Of a stretch of 46,060 nucleotides of DNA, positions 37,121 through 45,856 are shown piece by piece. The notes under the pieces are model-generated. The model saw nothing but the letters and a program-made list of their open reading frames with translations, did not search any database and was not told the DNA's origin. The translations under genes were made by a program, and so were the position numbers. The DNA comes from Candidatus Aminicenantota bacterium (GTDB lineage: Bacteria > Acidobacteriota > Aminicenantia > Aminicenantales > Aminicenantaceae), in assembly GCA_030614685.1 (NCBI GenBank), contig JAUWTO010000003.1, forward strand, positions 1-46,060, read 5' to 3'. The first letter of the stretch is position 1. Each line of letters opens with the position of its first letter.

Positions 37121-38458
37121 ATGAAAAGCGATTCCCCGCAGCCCTCCAGCCGCGAAACCTTTACCTCCCGCTTTGGTCTGCTCATGACCATGATCGGGGC
37201 CGCGGTCGGCCTGGGCGCAATCTGGCGGTTTCCCTACATGGCGGGGAGGTTCGGGGGAGCGGCCTTCGTGCTCTTCTACCTGGCGGTCATGTTCTTTATC
37301 GGCATCCCGGCGCTCATGGCGGAGTGGTCCCTGGGCCGCTTCACAGGACGCGGCACCCTGGGGGCCTTTGAGCGGGGAGGATTTCCCGGGGGCAGGTATG
37401 TGGGCGGTTTCCTGTTCGGCATCGTCTTCTTTGCCACGGGTTACTACTCCAATGCCCTGGGCTGGGTAGCCTTCCACGCGCTGGGGCAGGTGGCCAAGCC
37501 CTTGGGCTTTGACTTCGATCCGAGCGCCATCCTGCCGCCCGCCTCCGGCTTTGATGCCACCTCGTTCGGTCTGCAGCTGCTCATGACTGCCCTGGTCATC
37601 GGCGTCTGCGGCCTGATCCTGGTCAAGGGGCTGAGGAAGGGGATCGAGCGAGCCAGTAAGGTCATTGTGCCGGCCTTGTTCCTCATACTGATCATCCTTA
37701 TCGTGCGCTCCCTGACCCTTCCGGGTGCCGCCGAGGGCATCAAGTGGTATATCGGGAGCTTCCGCTTCCATGACCTCACTCCCGGCGTCATGGCCGCCGC
37801 CCTGGGCATGGCCTTCTTTTCTTTGTCGTTGGGCGGGACCTTCATGGTCATATACGGCTCGTATCTCGACCGCAGTGCTGACATCCCCCGCAACGCCGTC
37901 TTAACCGGGATCAGTGCCTCCCTGGCCGGAATACTGGCCGGCTTCGCCATCTTCCCGGCCGTGTTTGCGTTCGGGCTTGAGCCCGCGTCAGGGCCGGGCC
38001 TGATCTTCACCACCCTGCCGCTGACGTTTGAGCAAATGCCGGTTGGCTGGCTGTTCGGGCTGCTGTTTTTTACCGGCCTTTTTGGGGCCGCCTTCCTCTC
38101 CGATGTGGCTGCCTTCGAGGTGCTGGTCGGGGGACTCGTGGATAACACGCGCCTGGTCCGCAGGAAGGCCGTGATCCTGGCCTGCGGGGTGGTGTTTGTA
38201 CTGGCCATACCGCCCATGATCAACTATAAAATTTTCATCCCCTGGGACCTCACCTTCGGCTCGGGCATGCAGGCCCTGGGATCTCTGCTGGCCGTGGTGA
38301 CCGCGGCCTGGTGTTTTCGACGGGCCGAGGCGCTCAAGGAGCTGTCAGCGGGAAGCGGGAAACCGTTTCCCAAGTGGCTCTACTGGTGGCTGCGTGTGGC
38401 CGTGCCGGTCGCTATCCTGATCGTGGGGCTCAACTGGCTCGTAGAGTCGGTTTTCTGA
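37121..38458 (+). CDS. sodium-dependent transporter (NSS/SNF family)
   Basis: FGLLMTMIGAAVGLGAIWRFPYMAGRFGGAAFVLFYLA is the NSS TM1 signature. Confidence 0.95.
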   Translation: MKSDSPQPSSRETFTSRFGLLMTMIGAAVGLGAIWRFPYMAGRFGGAAFVLFYLAVMFFIGIPALMAEWSLGRFTGRGTLGAFERGGFPGGRYVGGFLFGIVFFATGYYSNALGWVAFHALGQVAKPLGFDFDPSAILPPASGFDATSFGLQLLMTALVIGVCGLILVKGLRKGIERASKVIVPALFLILIILIVRSLTLPGAAEGIKWYIGSFRFHDLTPGVMAAALGMAFFSLSLGGTFMVIYGSYLDRSADIPRNAVLTGISASLAGILAGFAIFPAVFAFGLEPASGPGLIFTTLPLTFEQMPVGWLFGLLFFTGLFGAAFLSDVAAFEVLVGGLVDNTRLVRRKAVILACGVVFVLAIPPMINYKIFIPWDLTFGSGMQALGSLLAVVTAAWCFRRAEALKELSAGSGKPFPKWLYWWLRVAVPVAILIVGLNWLVESVF

Positions 38459-38505
38459 TCCATTCGGAGTTCAGACACCTCCGACCGCTGCGGCCGCGGA
38501 TCTGG

Positions 38506-38839
38506 CTATTCGTAGCGCAGGGAGTTCACTGGTTCGGCCAGGGCCGCCCGGATGGATTGAAACTGGACGGCATTTCCCGAGGGCTTCAGGTTCAGGGTGG
38601 CGATGGATGCCAGGAAGTCGGGCCTCATATGTGCGGTCTGAGGTGGACAGGTCGGACTCGAGCCGATAGAGGCGGTCGCCCTTCTCGTGAAAGCGGTCGA
38701 AGCTGAGCTCGTCCTGGATGTAGAACAGGAGCAGAATGCTGCAGGCGAGGCCTATTGCTAGCCCGGTTATGTTGAGGAAGGAATAGAGTTTCTTGCGAAA
38801 CAGGTTCCGGAATGCGATCTTGATGTAGTTCTTAAGCAT
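38506..38839 (-). pseudogene. remnant of a MacB/FtsX-type ABC transporter permease with internal deletion
   Basis: N-terminus MLKNYIKIAFRNLFRKKLYSFLNITGLAIGLACSILLLFYIQDELSFDRFHE then out of frame C-terminus DFLASIATLNLKPSGNAVQFQSIRAALAEPVNSLRYE*. Confidence 0.8.
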
Positions 38840-38904
38840 GGACTCCTCCGTCCAGCTCTCTCTCTTCATTGAGAGATACGGAAAAATCCGGAAAATGGTT
38901 CTCG

Positions 38905-40089
38905 TTATTCGAAGCGGAGCCTGGCGGGGGAGACCTTACGGTGGTCATGGAGGTAGGCGCCGGTGCCGTTTTCAATCACTTCGGCATAGCGAGGGACGCT
39001 GGTGACGACCACTCCCCGCTCGGGGTGATCCTCTGTCCAGAGCTCCAGGATCTGCAGGATGGCAGAGCAGTGGCGGCCCACTCTCACATCTATGGGCCAG
39101 CCGTTCTCGTCGATCTTCTCGAAGAGCAGCCCATGCTCCCCGGCCTTGACCACGAACTCGTCCTTGCCCTCCAGCAGCAGCTTCCGGTCTGTGCGGCCCC
39201 GCGTAGCGTCCAGCATGGGTTCGGGTGCTTCCAGCAGGAGTGAGATGGCGTCCGTGTGATCTCCGATCTCCCGGTGGGACAGCCCGCGCAGCGCGTGGGG
39301 AGAGTTTTCCATGCCGAGGTCGAATCCCCCCATGCCCGAGATCATCATGGAGGTCATGGCTGCCAGATCCTGGCCCTTTTCGTGAGCCACGATGACGGAG
39401 ATCACCGGGTACTGGAGCTCGGCCTCATGGAGGTCGATGGCAATGTCGATCTTTTCCTCTTTGATCATCTGGATAATTGCGAAGCAGGTCTTTTCTGTCA
39501 GCGTCCCGTTGGCCCGGCCCGGCCAGGTGCGGTTGAGGTTGCGGATGTCCATATAGGCCAGCTCCTGCCGGCTGGGATAGTGGATATAGACCTCGGGATC
39601 CGGCCACTGATCGAGCGGGTTGGACCAGCGGTCGCCCATGCGGAAGGTGCGCTCCCCCCAGGGTGTCTCGATGCTGTAATCCGGGGGGTAGGCCCCACCC
39701 AGGCGCGTGACCGTAGTCCCGCTGCGGTTGGCGGAGAGGATCAAGAACAGCCGTCCTTGTTCCAGCACCGCGTTTTCTGCCAGGATCCAGGTCGCCAACC
39801 GCCCAGCCGGCTCTTCCGGGTGCGTGCCGCCCAGGATCAGAACACTGCCGCCTGGTTCCTGACCCTCCAGGACATACACATTGGCATCGTTGATGGTGCC
39901 CTCGAGGCCCTCGAAGTAATCGCTCAGCTTCTTGACCTCTGTAACACTCGGGCCCAGGACCACCGGCTCCTTGAGATGGCGGCTGTTGTAAAAACTCAAC
40001 CCCGCCAACAGCATGAGGGCCGCACCCAGCAGCAGGAATCCCGCTTTCCGCAAAGATCGGACATTCACTCGCATCGCTTGCTTCCTCAC
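38905..40089 (-). CDS. succinylglutamate desuccinylase/aspartoacylase (M14)-like exported hydrolase
   Basis: N-terminal hydrophobic anchor; LILGGTHPEEPAG zinc-ligand-like motif, NLNRTWPG, IDIAIDLHEAELQYP; GTG start overlaps the upstream small ORF. Confidence 0.75.
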   Translation of the reverse strand: MRKQAMRVNVRSLRKAGFLLLGAALMLLAGLSFYNSRHLKEPVVLGPSVTEVKKLSDYFEGLEGTINDANVYVLEGQEPGGSVLILGGTHPEEPAGRLATWILAENAVLEQGRLFLILSANRSGTTVTRLGGAYPPDYSIETPWGERTFRMGDRWSNPLDQWPDPEVYIHYPSRQELAYMDIRNLNRTWPGRANGTLTEKTCFAIIQMIKEEKIDIAIDLHEAELQYPVISVIVAHEKGQDLAAMTSMMISGMGGFDLGMENSPHALRGLSHREIGDHTDAISLLLEAPEPMLDATRGRTDRKLLLEGKDEFVVKAGEHGLLFEKIDENGWPIDVRVGRHCSAILQILELWTEDHPERGVVVTSVPRYAEVIENGTGAYLHDHRKVSPARLRFE

Positions 40090-40235
40090 TTCAGCCGCAG
40101 CAGGCGCAGGATGAAGGGCATAAGGATGATGACATAGAGAAGCTCATCCTGCCATTTCCTGGTCTTGAACAGGTTCCAGAGGATCAGACCCGCAATGAAA
40201 CCGATGAGAACATAATACAGGATGGTGATGATCAT
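40086..40235 (-). CDS. 49-aa membrane protein (not in supplied ORF track)
   Basis: manual translation MIITILYYVLIGFIAGLILWNLFKTRKWQDELLYVIILMPFILRLLRLK; stop overlaps the next gene's GTG start. Confidence 0.65.
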   Translation of the reverse strand: MIITILYYVLIGFIAGLILWNLFKTRKWQDELLYVIILMPFILRLLRLK

Positions 40236-40288
40236 CGCTGTTGTTTCTCCCTCAGACGTTTATTTTCATCCAACAATTATGCCTGCAT

Positions 40289-41590
40289 TTACAGCAGGGT
40301 CAAAAATGAAAGCTCCTTGCTGAAGACCACCATGAGCGTCCCCGTCACAATAATGAGCACGGCCGGGACAAGGCAGTAGGCCAGCATGCGGCCGTAGGAT
40401 TCTTCCATGCCTACGGTATCCTTGGTCAGCCGCCCGATGATGGCCGTAGGCGGGAGTGCGTCACCCAGAGGCCAGATGACGCTCATGCCGGCCAGGGCCA
40501 CGATCGGGTTGAGTCCGATGGTGTTGAAGAGCAGTACCAGGGGAACCCCCAGGACCGGGGCAGCCCCCCACATCAGCACGGCCTCCGATACCGGCAGCAC
40601 CACGGACAGGGAAAGGAAGACAACGGTCAGTGGAAGGGTGACAATGGTGACCGCGATCAGCCCGCGAACCCCGGTCAGGGTCATGACCTGGACCAGGATT
40701 CCCACGCAGGTCAGAGTGCCGATGAGGGGAAGAAGCTGGTGGATGGTCTCACGGGAGACCTTCAAAAAATCGAGCTTGACAGGAGACAACAGGAAGGTCA
40801 CGGCCGCCGCTGCCACGAACATCATGGGGAGCCCTATGATGGGCAGAGAATGGGGCCAGATCCGGCCGGCCAGGACAAAGGCAAAAAACACCAGGAAGGG
40901 CAGGATGACCTTGAGCCAGTTCATCTTTGCGGGCGCATCCGGCAGTTCCGCGAGGGCCTTCTCCAGGTCGACGGGCCTCCCTTTCCATCCCAGGATGAAG
41001 ATGGTGAGCAGGGCCAGCACCACACAGGGAATCAGCAGGGGCAGGAAAAAACCGACATAGGGCATGTTGACACCGGCCGCTGTCAGCATGGCCCATAGGC
41101 TCACGGGAGGGGCGGCCGCACTCAGCCCCGCCAGGATAAAGATGATGGCCGCTGCCCTGGGTCTGGCAATTCCCATGTAGTGGAGCACCACCGCGATCAT
41201 CCCCCCGGTGATCAGCACCGTGACACTGCCGGCTCCGGTCAGGGCCCCCGGAATGAGCAGGAGCAGGGTGATGAGCACGAACAGCACGGACCTGTGCCTA
41301 TGAAATCGGCTCAGAATCCCCCTGATCACAAAGGCAACGCCACCGGATTCCTTCAGGAGGTTCATGAACAGCGTGGCTGTCACAAAGATCAGGATGATGT
41401 CCAGATAGGTGAAGGCGCCCTCTACGATGTGGCGCGTTGGAATCCCCGCCCCGCCGGCCAGGGCACCGGCCAGGGCGGCAAAAAAGAGGGCCAGCTCGGT
41501 CGAGACTTTGAGCAGCCTGATCACGACGTAGGTCACGACCATTACGGCCAGGATGATCTGGGTGGATTGGAACATGCTCATGGACGACAT
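40289..41590 (-). CDS. DctM/TRAP large permease-like or related ion transporter family membrane protein
   Basis: about 12 TM segments; IPGALTGAGSVTVLITGGMIAVVLHYMGI, IFILAGLSAAAPPVSLWAML, WPLGDALPPTAIIGRL. Confidence 0.7.
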   Translation of the reverse strand: MSSMSMFQSTQIILAVMVVTYVVIRLLKVSTELALFFAALAGALAGGAGIPTRHIVEGAFTYLDIILIFVTATLFMNLLKESGGVAFVIRGILSRFHRHRSVLFVLITLLLLIPGALTGAGSVTVLITGGMIAVVLHYMGIARPRAAAIIFILAGLSAAAPPVSLWAMLTAAGVNMPYVGFFLPLLIPCVVLALLTIFILGWKGRPVDLEKALAELPDAPAKMNWLKVILPFLVFFAFVLAGRIWPHSLPIIGLPMMFVAAAAVTFLLSPVKLDFLKVSRETIHQLLPLIGTLTCVGILVQVMTLTGVRGLIAVTIVTLPLTVVFLSLSVVLPVSEAVLMWGAAPVLGVPLVLLFNTIGLNPIVALAGMSVIWPLGDALPPTAIIGRLTKDTVGMEESYGRMLAYCLVPAVLIIVTGTLMVVFSKELSFLTLL

Positions 41591-41678
41591 GGTAGGCGTC
41601 TAATGTATTGTATGTATCGAAGAAAATCAACCGATAATGGCAGGCAGGAATCTGAGAGCGGAACGATAAGGTTTTAAG

Positions 41679-42275
41679 CTAACGGGGGGAGTTCCCGATC
41701 CTTAGGATCTGGATGTTGGCGATGCAGGGGTAGCTTTCCAGAGTGCTCCTGTTCTGGTGGACCTTCTTCTCCACGATCAGGGTACCCAGGGCATAGTCTT
41801 CCCAGCGGTAGAGCGACGCGTGGAGCTGCGATCCGGTGATGGTGACGAGTTCGCGTGCTCCCTGTGTTACTTCCGGGAGATTCAGGGCGCGCAGCACCTT
41901 GTTGAGAGACGCGGGATTGGTGATGTGGAGGTGCGTTCCATTATCGTCAAGAGTCAGAGCCAGGCGGGGCGGGGGATCGTCGAAATAATAGGTCGTGATG
42001 TGGCTGGCGCTCCCCTTTCCATGCACCGTGCGATAGTTCAGCTCCAGGGCGCGGACCGGAAAGATCATGTCGCGGGCATCGGCGATCGTGAGCTTCTTGG
42101 AATCGCTCTGATTGAGGTAGAGCAGGACCAGTAGAAAGAACAGGAACAGGATCACGCCCCTGAAAAGGTTCCGCCGATCGTTCTTCATGAAGATCCTCAG
42201 CAGCCATAGAGAGGCCAGGAACAGGAATATCCCGATGATCTTGGTCAGCGTGAGATATTCCAGTACGGCTTCCAT
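41679..42275 (-). CDS. membrane protein of unknown function
   Basis: two N-terminal TM segments then an extracytoplasmic-like domain; directly upstream of the permease gene. Confidence 0.6.
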   Translation of the reverse strand: MEAVLEYLTLTKIIGIFLFLASLWLLRIFMKNDRRNLFRGVILFLFFLLVLLYLNQSDSKKLTIADARDMIFPVRALELNYRTVHGKGSASHITTYYFDDPPPRLALTLDDNGTHLHITNPASLNKVLRALNLPEVTQGARELVTITGSQLHASLYRWEDYALGTLIVEKKVHQNRSTLESYPCIANIQILRIGNSPR

Positions 42276-42324
42276 TCTTTCCCTTCTCGCTCCCTACATC
42301 TATTTAGTCAAACAAACCCGAAAA

Positions 42325-42963
42325 TCATTGGGGATATTTTTGTCCGTAAATCTGCTTGACGACTTCCAGGAGGTCGAGGTTCTTGGCAACCGTCAGGATG
42401 GCGATATTTTTTTCGTTGGCAATGGTGGTGAAGCGGCCGTCCGAGTCGCCGTCCTGATTGATGATCAGGAAGTCGGAGTTGGGAGCCACCGCGTCGATGC
42501 TGCGTTCGTCGGTGTTGTCCCCCGGGTCGGCCCCCTGTGCCCGGCGCTTCATACCGCCTATGTGGACCCCAATGATGGAGATTCCCTGGCTGCGGGCCGC
42601 CTCCACCAGTTTTTCCGTCCTCTCCAGCTCATCTTCGATGGCGATACCTGCGGCCCCCATGCCTTTGAGGCTGGCTCCCATGATGATCATGATGGACTTG
42701 AACGGCCGCCCGGCATCGGATGCAGCTGTGAGATCCTCTGGTGCAGCCTCCAGGATCAATTCATAGGCCGGGGTCGGGTGTTCGAGTTTGGCGCGCATGA
42801 AGATGGCCTTGAGCAGGCTCGAATCCGGGCTCTGACCGCAGGCCGTGATCAGCACAGGGAGCTGCGCCTGGGGTGTGTCTCCCTGGGCGGCGGCCAAGAC
42901 AAGTCCTCCGCCTGAGACCAGGAAAACAAGGGCAATGCTGATGCTGAGAAAGTTTTTTTTCAT
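42325..42963 (-). CDS. secreted protein, DUF6305-like
   Basis: signal peptide MKKNFLSISIALVFLVSGGGLVLAAA; PVLITACGQSPDSSLLKAIFMRAKL; start at MKKNF. Confidence 0.6.
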   Translation of the reverse strand: MKKNFLSISIALVFLVSGGGLVLAAAQGDTPQAQLPVLITACGQSPDSSLLKAIFMRAKLEHPTPAYELILEAAPEDLTAASDAGRPFKSIMIIMGASLKGMGAAGIAIEDELERTEKLVEAARSQGISIIGVHIGGMKRRAQGADPGDNTDERSIDAVAPNSDFLIINQDGDSDGRFTTIANEKNIAILTVAKNLDLLEVVKQIYGQKYPQ

Positions 42964-43074
42964 TGAATGTCCTTGTGATATCGGAATATTCGGATCGCTT
43001 TCCCTATCGTAATAAAAAGCAGGGGGCACGTCAACACGGCTGATGATGTATGCGCCTCCCCGCGATCTCGCTCT

Positions 43075-44448
43075 TTATCGGCTCGGAAGGGGGATGCCGT
43101 AGGGTCCGTCCAGGAGGACCGCGATCGATGGGCGGTGACCCAGATTATCCGACAGCTTCCGGATCGCTGTGTCGATCGATCCCTGGATGAGCGCTCCCAG
43201 GTCCAGAGCATGGGGGACCAGGGTTCGGGCATCGGTTCCGGGCAGCCATCGAAAGTCGTCGCGGGCAATGTCGAGCGTGCAGTAGATCAGGTTTTCGGGC
43301 GGAGTGACCTGGAACAGGCGGGACCACATCTGGGCCTCCCACTGATCTGGTACGAATGTCCAGTCGGGATCGAGGATCGCCCCCAGATACTCGTACGGGC
43401 CGATCTCCCCCAGGAGCCGCATCATGGCCTTATACTTCGGCCCTCCGATGGGATCGCTGTCAGGGTGCTTTCCCGCCAGGATGCACACCCCGCCCGGCTC
43501 CAGTACCGGGACGCATACCAGGCCACCTTTGGCCGCCTGGTAGTGATTGATCCCCGCAAATCCGCCGTGCGTGATGACCAGGTCGTACTTTCGAAATACG
43601 GGGATGCCGGCGTAGGTCTGGAGTTTGTTGAACGCCGCAATATGGGCCTCTTCCATGTCTCCCGCAAACACACCGGTCGTACGGTAGGCCGAATCCAGGG
43701 TGACATTGACGATCATGTCGCAGCCGGCCATGCGGGCCACAGCCAGGGCCTCTGCATGCACCGGATTTCCTTCCAGGACCAGATCGGTGGCCAGCGGTGA
43801 GGAGAGGATGGGGCCTGCGTGCAGGATGTGGATCGATCGCTCTGCCAGGAGTCCGGGACAGATGGACTTGCGGCCTCCGGAGACGCCGGCCATGAAATGG
43901 CTCTCGACCAGGCCTGTCAGGATCTTGATGTCGCTCTCCATGTACAATCGATTGATGAAAATGTCCCCTCCCAATTCCGTGTGTCCGATGCATATCAGCT
44001 CGTCCTGATTACGGCAGTCATGGTTGTGGATGGGGACGCCGAGGGAAAAGATCCTCGGATCCAGAAAGGCCCGCAGAGATTCCTCGCTCATGGCATGGTG
44101 GGTCCCGGTGGCCACCAGCAGCCGGATGTTGGCCGGGGCGAGGCCGGCCTTGATCATCTCGTCGATCAGGGGGAAAAGGATCCCTTCCTCCCCGGAATAG
44201 GGTACGGGGCGCGTGTCGTCGGATATCACCACTACAGCGGTGGCGTCTGCTTTGGCGGCCACCCTGCTGCCTACGAGCTGGGCGAGGGGAGGGCCTCCGA
44301 TTGGCTCCTGCAGGGCCTGCAGGACGGCCTGTGCCGGATCGGGCAAAGGTTCGGCGTGGCCCATGGCCAGGACCTCCGCATACTCGGGGACCCGTATCGG
44401 GATCTTGAGCCGCCCGAAATCTAAGAGGATCTCTTGTGTCGCGCTCAT
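43075..44448 (-). CDS. LarA-like nickel-pincer lactate racemase family protein
   Basis: VVVISDDTRPVP, LLVATGTHHAMSEE, VESHFMAGVSGGRKSICPGLL, SIHILHAG. Confidence 0.87.
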   Translation of the reverse strand: MSATQEILLDFGRLKIPIRVPEYAEVLAMGHAEPLPDPAQAVLQALQEPIGGPPLAQLVGSRVAAKADATAVVVISDDTRPVPYSGEEGILFPLIDEMIKAGLAPANIRLLVATGTHHAMSEESLRAFLDPRIFSLGVPIHNHDCRNQDELICIGHTELGGDIFINRLYMESDIKILTGLVESHFMAGVSGGRKSICPGLLAERSIHILHAGPILSSPLATDLVLEGNPVHAEALAVARMAGCDMIVNVTLDSAYRTTGVFAGDMEEAHIAAFNKLQTYAGIPVFRKYDLVITHGGFAGINHYQAAKGGLVCVPVLEPGGVCILAGKHPDSDPIGGPKYKAMMRLLGEIGPYEYLGAILDPDWTFVPDQWEAQMWSRLFQVTPPENLIYCTLDIARDDFRWLPGTDARTLVPHALDLGALIQGSIDTAIRKLSDNLGHRPSIAVLLDGPYGIPLPSR

Positions 44449-44450
44449 GC

Positions 44451-45728
44451 TCAATCCGATGCCATGGATCTGATCAGGGAAAGATCTTTCGTATAGGCCG
44501 CCTCCAGGATCGGGCCCATGTATTCATCCACCAGCCCCGCTGAGAGCGGGACCGGCATGTTCTTGAGTTTCATGTCGAGCTGAGGATTCTTGGCGGCCTC
44601 CAGTGCCCGTGAGATGTGCGCCTCTGTCATCCCCGGGACCTCTTTCAGGTGAGTGGGATAGCCGACTCTTCGGCCGAAGGCCATCAGCCCTTGTGCCACG
44701 GCCTCCCCCAGTTCGCGTCCGGATAGAGCCGCCACTCCGCTCGCAATCAGGTCATAGTGGAGAAGGAGACCGGCCAGTTTTTTCAGGTGCCTCTGGATGG
44801 CCGGGGCAAAAAACACCGTGTAATAGGGATTCATGATGGCGCAGGCCCGGCCGTGGCTGAGGATGTCCACCAGCGAAAAACTCGTCAGGTGGCCCCCATT
44901 GGTGCCGCCCACCATGACTGCGTAGCCGCCCAGATCGGCAGCCAGGCCCAGCGCCTCCCTGGCTTCCAGATCAAGCGGAGCGATGAGCGATCTCTCGAGA
45001 TACGCCAGCGTGAGCTCCATTCCGGAGAGGGCGATGTCCTCTGCCAGGTCGATGATCTCCGGAGGGGCCCCGTAGTAGACCTCCAGGCAGTGGGAGATCC
45101 CGTCAAAGGCCCCATCCAGAGTGAAGTCGGGTGACATGGTCGCTGTCAGGCTGTAGTCGAAAAGGCAGCGCGGGGGGATGATGGCATCGTCTACGATGAG
45201 TTTTTTTTGATGGGCGGCGAGGTCTGTGATGTTGGAGTATTTTGTGAGATGGGCCGAGGAGCCGGATGCGGTCTGGAGCCCGATGCAGGGGCGCATCGTG
45301 CGCCCCGAATCCTGAATTTTTTCCGTCACCTTACCCGTGCCGAAGTATTCATCGAACTCACCGCCCAGGTCAGCCAGGACCACGGCCGCCTTGGCCGCGT
45401 CGATCCCAGAGCCTCCGGAAGCAGCCAGCACAAAGTCCGGCTGCGTATCCAGCACCGCCTGCCGCATGCGCAGCACGTCCTCGCGCGGGGTGTTGGGGGG
45501 GGAGGAAGCCGTCTGTCCTGTGACCTCGACCCCGGCACTACTCAGCGAATCGATGATGGCTGCATAACTGTTCGGGTCACGGCGGTCCAGGTTCGTGATG
45601 AGCAGGGCCCGTGATCCGAATGGGGCTACCAGTCCACCGATCTGGTCGAGGCACCCTGGTCCATATATATAATCGCTCCCCTTGAAGGTGTCGATCAGTT
45701 CCCGTGCATGGTCTTTCAGTTTTTCCAT
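44451..45728 (-). CDS. iron-containing alcohol dehydrogenase family protein
   Basis: YGPGCLDQIGGLVAPFGSRALLIT, VLAASGGSGIDAAKAAVVL, TLDGAFDGISHCLEVYYG, GGHLTSFSLVDILSHGRACAIMNPYY. Confidence 0.92.
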   Translation of the reverse strand: MEKLKDHARELIDTFKGSDYIYGPGCLDQIGGLVAPFGSRALLITNLDRRDPNSYAAIIDSLSSAGVEVTGQTASSPPNTPREDVLRMRQAVLDTQPDFVLAASGGSGIDAAKAAVVLADLGGEFDEYFGTGKVTEKIQDSGRTMRPCIGLQTASGSSAHLTKYSNITDLAAHQKKLIVDDAIIPPRCLFDYSLTATMSPDFTLDGAFDGISHCLEVYYGAPPEIIDLAEDIALSGMELTLAYLERSLIAPLDLEAREALGLAADLGGYAVMVGGTNGGHLTSFSLVDILSHGRACAIMNPYYTVFFAPAIQRHLKKLAGLLLHYDLIASGVAALSGRELGEAVAQGLMAFGRRVGYPTHLKEVPGMTEAHISRALEAAKNPQLDMKLKNMPVPLSAGLVDEYMGPILEAAYTKDLSLIRSMASD

Positions 45729-45749
45729 AGCCTGATTTTAGACAAAATT

Positions 45750-45790
45750 GGGGATAATATAAAGGGGAGAAAAAAAGGGGAAAAAAGGGG
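45750..45790 (+). other. potential G-quadruplex tract (four GGGG runs)
   Basis: GGGG at 45750-45753, 45764-45767, 45777-45780, 45787-45790 separated by 10, 9 and 6 nt of AT-rich sequence. Confidence 0.5.
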
Positions 45791-45808
45791 AGTGGCGAAA
45801 AAATGGGA

Positions 45809-45839
45809 GTGGTCCAATTTAACCCGGTTAAATGACCAC
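45809..45839. promoter_or_regulatory. near-perfect palindrome upstream of Fe-ADH
   Basis: GTGGTC-CA-ATTTAACC-C-GGTTAAAT-GACCAC. Confidence 0.5.
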
Positions 45840-45856
45840 ACCCCATTTTTGTGTTT

